Below are positions 1-3,839 of a stretch of DNA of 8,727 bases, piece by piece. Under the pieces are notes generated by a model. The model had not been told where the DNA came from. It worked only from the letters and a program-made list of their open reading frames with translations, and did not search any database. How positions within the stretch are numbered: the stretch's first letter is position 1; each line of letters opens with the position of its first letter. The DNA is from Deltaproteobacteria bacterium (lineage in GTDB: Bacteria > Desulfobacterota > JADFXK01), in NCBI GenBank assembly GCA_015233285.1, contig JADFYA010000131.1, positions 1 through 8,727 on the forward strand, read 5' to 3'. The translations under genes were made by a program, and so were the position numbers.

Positions 1-419
1 AGGTGGTCCACCAGCCGGGCGATGGTTCTGACTCGGCCGCGGCGCCACGCCCAGACCTGGGGACTGACATAGTAAAAAACTTTGATGCCCCGCTTTTTAG
101 CGGCCCGGGCCAGGGCCAGGTTGAAGTCGGGAAAGTCGATCAGAATCAATAAATCCGGTCTCGGCTCCGAGTCCATTCGCCGGATCATCCGCATAAAGAT
201 TTTATACAACGAGGCAGCCTTAGGGAATATCTCCTGGAAACCCATCACCGCCAAATCGTGCGTCTGGGCGACCAGGCGGACCCCGACCGAGGCCAACCGG
301 GTCCCGCCGATACCCTCAAAATAGATGTCTTCCCGGCACTTAGTCTGGATAGACCTGACCAAATTGGCGCCGTGGAGGTCTCCAGAGGCCTCCCCAGCCA
401 CGATTAAGATTCTCTTCAT
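1..419 (-). CDS. lpxB: Lipid-A-disaccharide synthase LpxB, N-terminal part (runs off the left edge)
   Basis: LpxB is the GT-B glycosyltransferase that joins UDP-diacylglucosamine and lipid X into the lipid A disaccharide at the inner face of the inner membrane. The reading begins at ATG 419-417 and gives 139 codons before the window ends; the family is about 380 aa, so roughly the N-terminal third is visible. Seen directly: MKRILIVAGEASGDLHG with the family's GE-x-SGD motif at residues 9-14, a GIGG turn near 37-40, VMGFQEI near 58-64, LILIDFPDFN near 91-100, and YYVSPQVWAW at 116-125, matching the conserved 'SPxxWAW' segment. A Shine-Dalgarno GAGGA lies at 433-429 on the minus strand, 9 nt before the start. 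The gene is transcribed divergently from everything else here, and no clear promoter was found upstream. The usual lpx neighbours are not beside its 5' end. Confidence 0.95.
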   Translation of the reverse strand, partial: MKRILIVAGEASGDLHGANLVRSIQTKCREDIYFEGIGGTRLASVGVRLVAQTHDLAVMGFQEIFPKAASLYKIFMRMIRRMDSEPRPDLLILIDFPDFNLALARAAKKRGIKVFYYVSPQVWAWRRGRVRTIARLVDH

Positions 420-540
420 AAGATATTATCCTCAAATTTTGTTCGTCTGAAATCGAAAATCCTTCATTTCCAAGTTTAACCTGAGTTCGACTAGTGTTCG
501 CCTTAATTCGGTGGGTCTTATTGATTGGAATACAGAAATC

Positions 541-572
541 AATCCACAGAGTTCACGGATTAACGCAGATGG
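541..572. repeat. Sequence resembling dispersed 'CACAGATTAAC' type intergenic repeats
   Basis: The string contains TCCACAGAGTTCACGGATTA followed by ACGCAGATGG. From memory, close variants of this string (CACAG...CACGGATTAACGCAGAT) recur in intergenic DNA of many bacterial genomes and are often mis-called as the N-termini of small ORFs such as those before GxxExxY genes. Copy number in this genome cannot be judged from one window. Confidence 0.35.
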
Positions 573-589
573 AAAAGACTCGTAGACCC

Positions 590-603
590 ATTTGGGCCCA
601 AAT
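590..603. repeat. Perfect 14-bp palindrome ATTTGGGCCCAAAT
   Basis: ATTTGGGCCCAAAT is its own reverse complement. It is itself nested at the right arm of a longer pair, CGCAGAT (564-570) and ATCTGCG (602-608). It could be an operator for a dimeric regulator or part of a repeat element; nothing links it to a specific gene. Confidence 0.4.
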
Positions 604-713
604 CTGCGCAACCATGCCCAATCAGAGGACAAAACATGACATTCGGCACTAATCACTTAGCCCGCTCATCGAGCTCAGGTTAAGTTTAGCCATTCAAATA
701 GAGGCACCCCGCC

Positions 714-825
714 GGAGCCTCCCTCCAAGCAACCAGTCTGGCCGGGCTCCAGTCCCAATTGTTCCTCCTGGCTATAGCACAATCCGATCAGGAGGGCAAC
801 CAGTCGGCCATGTTTGAGATGGCCG
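714..825. repeat. Cluster of three potential stem-loops with an internal direct repeat
   Basis: Three inverted pairs follow one another: GGAGCC (714-719) with GGCTCC (745-750); CCTCCTG (764-770) with CAGGAGG (789-795); and CGGCCAT (805-811) with ATGGCCG (819-825) around a 7-nt loop. A near-identical direct repeat, GCAACCAGTC followed by (T)GGCC, occurs at 729-743 and 796-809. None is followed by a T-run, so intrinsic termination is not supported. It could be a structured RNA, a palindromic intergenic repeat, or remnant DNA. Confidence 0.4.
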
Positions 826-983
826 GGCGATCCGCCTCATTGTCCGAACTTTGATTAAGCCGGTTGACTATTATGTTTGTGGGGGGCCGTTACAGGTGGG
901 TATCCTGCTTTCATCATCGATTTCATTTTATAAGCATAATCACGTTCAGACCCTACCAATCCGAGGTGGCGGCAGGGAAAAAA

Positions 984-1014
984 TTGACATTGGCCGGTTT
1001 CCGAGCTATATGAT
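984..1014 (+). promoter_or_regulatory. Candidate sigma-70 promoter upstream of the 1207-1688 relic
   Basis: A perfect -35 hexamer TTGACA lies at 984-989. Downstream, TATATG (1007-1012, 17-bp spacing) or TATGAT (1009-1014, 19-bp spacing) could serve as -10. Transcription would run toward the relic gene starting at 1207, leaving a leader of about 185 nt. The assignment rests only on hexamer match and spacing. Confidence 0.4.
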
Positions 1015-1104
1015 ATTTTAGAAGAAAAGTATCCAATGATGCCTTGTCAACAGCATATATCATGACTCACCCTGGTTATATGAGGAATTAATTAAAAAAT
1101 TCAG

Positions 1105-1170
1105 CCATGGTCGCCGTGCCGCCCCGGCCCAGCCCGAAAAGTGCTGATTATGACGGTTCAAGACATGTAT
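1105..1170 (+). repeat. Leader repeat, copy A (upstream of the relic gene)
   Basis: From CCATGG at 1105 to about 1170 this sequence resembles the segment at 1713-1779. The best core is GATTATGACGGTTCAAG (1146-1162), which matches the other copy at 16 of 17 positions. In both copies the core contains ATG followed by codons for T-V-Q. In this copy that mini-ORF ends after 12 codons at TAG 1186-1188, just before the ribosome-binding site of the relic gene. Confidence 0.45.
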
Positions 1171-1206
1171 TTTCTCAATATCATATAGACCCGGAGAAGA
1201 GTCGTG

Positions 1207-1688
1207 ATGGCAAAATCAGGCACTCGCGGTTCTGATGAGGCATTTTATAGGCTGGTCAAGGCCGCTGGTGAGGCTATATTGAAATTGGTGGGAGCGGCAC
1301 CGGGGTCCTATATGACATCCATGCCGACATCCTGAAGGCCAAAAGCGTCTCTCCCGATATTGTGGCAATTCCCTCGACAGGCGATGGTGATACTGGTATA
1401 ATGGAATTTCAGAGGTACCCCGATCCTTTTATCAGATTTCGAGTGACGGCCTTGGTCGTTCTTTATTGCAGTCAAGAGAAAGGGTGCCGGCCATCCTTCC
1501 GGCCATTATCTTTACCGAGCGGTCTATCGAACAATCAGCCTTACCGCTTGAGATTTCAGATACCGCTAGCCGCTTTGATCAACCAGTTAGACGACCCTGG
1601 CACCTTAAGATCGCTACGGGAGAGGGCGGCCACGGTCGACTCCATGGAAGACTCTAGGGAAACCATGGAACAAATCAGAGGGAATTAA
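1207..1688 (+). pseudogene. Frameshifted relic, probably Rpn/DUF2887-type PD-(D/E)XK family protein
   Basis: A ribosome-binding site (GGAG at 1193-1196) precedes ATG 1207. The first frame reads 42 codons, including DEAFYRLVKAAGEAILKLVG, and stops at TGA 1333. Similar-looking protein continues in another frame from about 1311 (YDIHADILKAKSVSPDIVAIP, then GIMEFQRYPDPFIRFRVTAL). It switches again near 1480 to VPAILPAIIFTERSIEQSALPLEI, and seems to return to the second frame near 1550-1688 (ALINQLDDPGTLRSLRE). The Asp of PDIVA (codon 1356) and the E-x-Q of MEFQ (codon 1404) would be the PD-(D/E)XK catalytic pair, and RSIEQ resembles the conserved string in DUF2887 proteins. That family belongs to the Rpn-like nuclease/transposase group. 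The family name is from memory of motifs, so it is moderate; the broken reading frame is well supported by the three-frame continuity. Confidence 0.5.
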
Positions 1689-1712
1689 CTCTTCCTATCG
1701 CGTGTCCCCGCC

Positions 1713-1779
1713 CCATGGATCGGCGCCGCGCCCCTTTGGCTGACTCAAAAGGCGCCGATTATGACTGTTCAAGGTATAT
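1713..1779 (+). repeat. Leader repeat, copy B (upstream of the coiled-coil gene)
   Basis: This is the second copy of the 1105-1170 leader. CCATGG opens at 1713 and the core GATTATGACTGTTCAAG is at 1757-1773. The spacing from CCATGG to the core is 44 bases here and 41 in copy A. It ends just before the AGGAGG ribosome-binding site of the coiled-coil gene. The ATG inside the core (1761) is in frame with that gene and would add 11 residues, but it lacks its own ribosome-binding site. Confidence 0.45.
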
Positions 1780-1793
1780 CAGGAGGCAACGTT

Positions 1794-2414
1794 ATGCTGC
1801 CATTTGCGCAGGTGAGATCATTGGAGATGGCCTTCGGACCGCAAGCAGTTCCTCTAATTGAGACACTTGAAGGCATCAGTAACCAGGTCAAGGCTGATTT
1901 GTCGGGAGAATTGGCTACCAAATTCGACATTGCCGAATTAAAGGAGATCACTCGATCCGACATAGCCGAATTAAAGGAGTCTACCAAATCCGACATTGCC
2001 GAGATTAAGGTAGATATCGCCGGTGTCAAGGGGAGCATCAACACCCTGCGGGAGATGTCAAAACGGGATATTGAAGAAGTCCGAGGAGAAATGATCGCCT
2101 CAATTCTTGAGCTGAAAGGTGAAATCAAGACCATGCGAGAGGCGAACAGGGCCGAACTCCTGGAAGTAAAAGCTGAAATAGAAAAATTTGGAGGAAGAAT
2201 CAACACCTTGGATGCCGATTTGAAAGGCCGAATGACCTCTTTGGACGCCGATTTGAAAGGCCGAATCACTTCTTTGGACAACAACTTAAAAGGTGAACTC
2301 AAGTCCATCCGCCTGTTGATGAAAACCTTAATCGGTTTAGTCATCTTTGGCGTCAGCTTCTTCAGCCCGGTTGGTCTTAAGTTGCTGGAATATGTGGTCA
2401 AGGGGATAAGATAA
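1794..2414 (+). CDS. Coiled-coil protein with 11-residue repeats and C-terminal membrane anchor
   Basis: The 206-aa product has no recognised enzymatic motif. I chose ATG 1794 because a perfect AGGAGG (1781-1786) sits 7 nt upstream; an in-frame ATG at 1761 lacks a ribosome-binding site. Residues 1-25 (MLPFAQVRSLEMAFGPQAVP...) form a short non-repetitive head. Residues about 35-171 are charged and predicted coiled coil. Two blocks of exact 11-residue (hendecad) repeats are visible: DIAELKEITRS and two relatives at 45-77, and LDADLKGRMTS and two relatives at 139-171. A hydrophobic segment at about 178-195 (TLIGLVIFGVSFFSPVGL) would anchor the C-terminus in the inner membrane, followed by a short basic tail. 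It resembles small DUF1640-like coiled-coil membrane proteins. No function can be assigned. It follows the relic gene and shares a leader with it, which suggests a linked history. Confidence 0.75.
   Translation: MLPFAQVRSLEMAFGPQAVPLIETLEGISNQVKADLSGELATKFDIAELKEITRSDIAELKESTKSDIAEIKVDIAGVKGSINTLREMSKRDIEEVRGEMIASILELKGEIKTMREANRAELLEVKAEIEKFGGRINTLDADLKGRMTSLDADLKGRITSLDNNLKGELKSIRLLMKTLIGLVIFGVSFFSPVGLKLLEYVVKGIR
1926..2024 (+). repeat. Three tandem 33-bp hendecad repeats, first block
   Basis: Units begin at 1926, 1959 and 1992, each opening with GACAT(T/A)GCCGA and encoding DIAELKE/DIAEIKV. The spacing of exactly 33 bases gives 11-residue periodicity, typical of right-handed coiled coils. 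The third unit is diverged after its first six codons. Confidence 0.7.
2208..2306 (+). repeat. Three tandem 33-bp hendecad repeats, second block
   Basis: Units begin at 2208, 2241 and 2274. The first two are nearly identical in DNA as well as protein (LDADLKGRMTS and LDADLKGRITS), pointing to recent duplication. The third is diverged (LDNNLKGELKS). Confidence 0.75.
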
Positions 2415-2472
2415 GGGAACGCCGCCTCATTCAATTAGAAGGAAATTTTCGGTCCCAACCCTATGGAGGAAC

Positions 2473-2616
2473 ATGGCCAAAGATGAACTGGGCCGGAAGG
2501 TGCGCGACTGGGGAGACTCGGTCCGGGAACTTTATCCCCAGGAACAAATTCACGACCATTTTGTGGTCCGGGTTTTGCATGTTGGAATCATGATGATCAC
2601 ATTTGAGGCCGGTTAA
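2473..2616 (+). CDS. Possible small hypothetical protein (47 aa)
   Basis: ATG 2473 opens a 47-codon frame ending at TAA 2614-2616. It begins MAKDELGRKVRDWGDSVREL and ends in the hydrophobic stretch VVRVLHVGIMMITFEAG. GGAGGA lies just upstream (2465-2470), but the spacing to ATG is very short, which weakens the call. I do not recognise the sequence. It could be a genuine small protein or the head of a decayed gene, since no longer reading frame continues it. It lies 58 bases after the coiled-coil gene, in the same direction. Confidence 0.3.
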   Translation: MAKDELGRKVRDWGDSVRELYPQEQIHDHFVVRVLHVGIMMITFEAG

Positions 2617-2649
2617 CCCCGGTAGGCATTATTTTCCTGCCCACGGCTA

Positions 2650-2703
2650 AAGGTTATCGGCGGCGGAATAGGCCGGGATGAAGGTTCCGAATTGGTGAAG
2701 GTT
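2650..2703 (+). promoter_or_regulatory. Three AAGGTT motifs, possible activator-binding repeats
   Basis: AAGGTT occurs at 2650-2655, 2681-2686 and 2698-2703; the last two share a longer context (GATGAAGGTTCC and GGTGAAGGTTAA). They lie about 100-150 bases upstream of the sigma-54 promoter, the usual distance for sites bound by NtrC-type activators such as FleQ or FlgR homologues. That they bind such a protein is inference from position only. Confidence 0.25.
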
Positions 2704-2800
2704 AACATAGTGCGGCAACCCATCTGTAATTAAGGTAAAAGCGGCGGGGCGGCGATGGGATTTGGGAAGACTTCATCGGCAGGTGACGCAATTTTGGCGG

Positions 2801-2817
2801 TTGGCATTAAACTTGCT
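2801..2817 (+). promoter_or_regulatory. Sigma-54 (RpoN) promoter for the flgMNKL operon
   Basis: The sequence TTGGCATTAAACTTGCT carries the -24 element TTGGCA and the -12 element TTGCT at the required spacing. It fits the consensus YTGGCACGRNNNTTGCW except at the two positions after TGGCA. Transcription would start about a dozen bases after the -12 GC, near 2828, leaving a leader of about 145 nt before flgM. Such promoters need an NtrC-family activator. Confidence 0.8.
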
Positions 2818-2912
2818 ATATAGTCGAGTAACCGAGTGGCCGTTGGAAATGGGATTACCGTTGAAACAGCAACAAAAAACCATACGGCAGCAAGTTTTAT
2901 CTTCAACTCGGC

Positions 2913-2940
2913 TAAAGTTTATGTTATCTCTTGCCGATAA
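2913..2940 (+). promoter_or_regulatory. Sigma-28 (FliA) promoter for the flgMNKL operon
   Basis: TAAAGTTT at 2913-2920 and GCCGATAA at 2933-2940 are both exact matches to the enterobacterial sigma-28 consensus. The 12-base spacer is one longer than the E. coli norm of 11 but within the range known for FliA/SigD promoters. Transcription would begin around 2947, giving a short leader to ATG 2974. Because the first gene encodes anti-sigma-28, this implies negative feedback. Confidence 0.85.
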
Positions 2941-2973
2941 AGATAGCAAACATGAGGTAAAGGAGATTATCCA

Positions 2974-3282
2974 ATGCAGATTAATGGACCAAAATCTCTA
3001 GACGTTCAACAGACCAATCTTGCGCCGGCGGCTGATGAGTTGGATAAAAAGCTCAGAGGCAAAAAGGCGGGGGTGCAGTCTGGAGGCACGGAGACCGTCC
3101 ATCTTTCCTCAAGGGCAAGAGATATCAATAAAGTTAGAGACACCTTAAAGACCGTTCCGGATGTCCGGACGGATGTGGTGGCTCGGCTAAAGGATTCTAT
3201 TGCCCAAGGAACCTATCAGGTTTCCGGGGAAAAGGTGGCGGAAAAAATGATCACCGAACACCTCGCCGACTTAACGGCGTAA
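2974..3282 (+). CDS. flgM: Anti-sigma-28 factor FlgM
   Basis: FlgM binds and inhibits sigma-28 (FliA) until the hook is finished, then is exported through the flagellar secretion channel, releasing late gene expression. The 102-aa length is normal. The N-terminal half (MQINGPKSLDVQQTN...) is polar and low in hydrophobics, as expected of an unfolded exported protein. The C-terminal half has the family core: VHLSSRARDINKVRDTLKTVPDVR (about residues 43-66), then VARLKDSIAQGTYQVSGEKVAEKMI (about 70-94), matching the sigma-28-binding helices of PF04316. ATG 2974 has AGGAG (2961-2965) 8 nt upstream. It is first in an operon with flgN, flgK and flgL and sits behind a sigma-28 promoter, so it should control its own synthesis. 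Confidence 0.93.
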   Translation: MQINGPKSLDVQQTNLAPAADELDKKLRGKKAGVQSGGTETVHLSSRARDINKVRDTLKTVPDVRTDVVARLKDSIAQGTYQVSGEKVAEKMITEHLADLTA

Positions 3283-3303
3283 GGTAAGGCATTTTTTCGG
3301 CTG

Positions 3304-3328
3304 CTACCTTGCCCGTGGGCGAAGGTAG
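3304..3328 (+). promoter_or_regulatory. Hairpin overlapping the flgN ribosome-binding region
   Basis: CTACCTT-GCC (3304-3313) pairs with GGC-(G)-AAGGTAG (3318-3328): ten base pairs with one bulged G at 3321 and a four-base loop CGTG. The 3' arm contains the AAGG and AGG bases that would form the flgN Shine-Dalgarno. No T-run follows, so it is not a standard terminator. It could lower flgN translation or mark an RNA processing end between flgM and flgN. Confidence 0.6.
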
Positions 3329-3337
3329 GTGATCAAC

Positions 3338-3838
3338 GTGAAATCCGTGATGATTGATCTCCAGGAAATTATTTCCGAGGAGATAAGACTCAACCGGACC
3401 CTCTTGTCGGCGTTAGCCGATGAAAAAGAAGCCATCGCGGCCTTCTCTTTAGAAGGTATCAACCTAGCTACGGCCACCAAAGAGGGTATCGTAAGCAGCA
3501 TCCACTCCTTAGAAGAGCGGCGCCAGTCTCTGGTGTCGCGCCTAGCCGAGCGACTCCAGCTTGACCCGGGACAGTTGACCCTGGCCAGGCTGGCGCGACT
3601 TGTCAAAAAACCGTTTGCGGATGAACTGGAAAAAAGCCTGCGTGATCTGCGGGAACTTGTCCGTCAAATCGATGAGGCCAACCGGGAAAACGCGTATTAT
3701 ATCCAGTTCACCCTAGGGTTCATCTCCGACTCCATCTCCTTGATCCAAAGCACGGTCGCCCCTCTCGCTACTTACAGCGCCGGGGGGAAAGTGTCTCACT
3801 TGAAACTGAGCGGTCGTATGCTCAGAAGAGAGGTGTGA
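3338..3838 (+). CDS. flgN: Flagellar export chaperone FlgN
   Basis: FlgN is a cytoplasmic chaperone that binds the C-terminal helices of FlgK and FlgL and delivers them to the flagellar export gate. The product is about 166 aa, mostly helical, with a typical FlgN-like pattern: MIDLQEIISEEIRLNRTLLSALADEKEAI near the N-terminus, a central LEERRQSLVSRLAERLQL, and a helical C-terminal part RDLRELVRQIDEANRENAYYIQFTL. The start is uncertain. I prefer GTG 3338 because AGGTGA (3327-3332) lies 5 nt upstream; GTG 3329 would add three residues but its GAAGG is only 3 nt away, and GTG 3347 or ATG 3350 have no clear ribosome-binding site. The stop at 3836-3838 is one base before the flgK ATG, implying tight coupling with its client. 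Confidence 0.82.
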   Translation: MKSVMIDLQEIISEEIRLNRTLLSALADEKEAIAAFSLEGINLATATKEGIVSSIHSLEERRQSLVSRLAERLQLDPGQLTLARLARLVKKPFADELEKSLRDLRELVRQIDEANRENAYYIQFTLGFISDSISLIQSTVAPLATYSAGGKVSHLKLSGRMLRREV

Positions 3839-3839
3839 C

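Larger units (their letters stand above)
472..687. repeat. 216-bp interval bounded by imperfect 18-bp inverted repeats
   Basis: The left end (472-489) read in reverse complement is CGAACTCAGGTTAAACTT. The right end (670-687) is CGAGCTCAGGTTAAGTTT. They match at 15 of 18 positions, including ten consecutive bases, CTCAGGTTAA. Inside lie a dispersed-repeat-like string and a 14-bp palindrome. The arrangement resembles a small non-autonomous element, but no target-site duplication was identified, so this is tentative. Confidence 0.3.
420..1206. other. Long intergenic region with repeats and hairpins, no convincing gene
   Basis: About 790 bases separate lpxB from the next gene relic. The only ORF of any length, on the minus strand at 432-656, lacks protein-like character and reads through a sequence typical of dispersed intergenic repeats. 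The stretch holds imperfect inverted repeats (472-489 and 670-687), a dispersed-repeat-like string (541-572), a 14-bp palindrome (590-603), a cluster of potential stem-loops (714-825) and one sigma-70-like promoter (984-1014). It reads as decayed or repeat-derived DNA. I saw no tRNA, rRNA, CRISPR array or recognised riboswitch. Confidence 0.7.
2617..2973 (+). promoter_or_regulatory. Flagellar operon control region upstream of flgM
   Basis: These 357 bases carry no convincing gene; a 79-codon ORF at 2762-3001 overlaps both promoters and the flgM start and is rejected. The region holds three AAGGTT motifs (2650, 2681, 2698), a sigma-54-type promoter (2801-2817), a sigma-28-type promoter (2913-2940) and the flgM ribosome-binding site AGGAG (2961-2965). 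The order, activator-like repeats then sigma-54 then sigma-28 then flgM, is what a two-stage flagellar promoter would look like. Confidence 0.7.

Noticed and set aside
432..656. Minus-strand ORF of 74 codons upstream of lpxB
   Set aside because: It reads through the dispersed-repeat-like string and palindrome. The translation (ESFPSALIRELCG...) is the kind produced by such repeats, not a recognised protein.
805..825. Intrinsic terminator at the CGGCCAT/ATGGCCG hairpin
   Set aside because: The stem is perfect, but no T-run follows on either strand and no gene ends nearby.
660..980. Cyclic-di-GMP or other known riboswitch in the long spacer
   Set aside because: I looked for the conserved GEMM and other riboswitch cores and found none. 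The stem-loops do not match a class I know.
1006..1188. Perfect 11-bp inverted repeat CTATATGATAT (1006-1016) / ATATCATATAG (1178-1188)
   Set aside because: It is very AT-rich and the arms are over 160 bases apart, so chance is likely. The left arm coincides with the candidate -10 region, which explains its composition.
1769..2434. Long minus-strand ORF (221 codons) opposite the coiled-coil gene
   Set aside because: It mirrors the repeated plus-strand codons. The plus strand has a perfect ribosome-binding site, hendecad periodicity and a membrane segment; the minus reading has none of these.
2762..3001. Plus-strand ORF of 79 codons before flgM
   Set aside because: It lies across both flagellar promoters and overlaps the flgM start in another frame. 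It has no ribosome-binding site or protein-like sequence.
3283..3337. Transcription terminator between flgM and flgN
   Set aside because: A T-run (3292-3297) precedes the hairpin rather than following it, and flgN, flgK and flgL need read-through from the flgM promoters.
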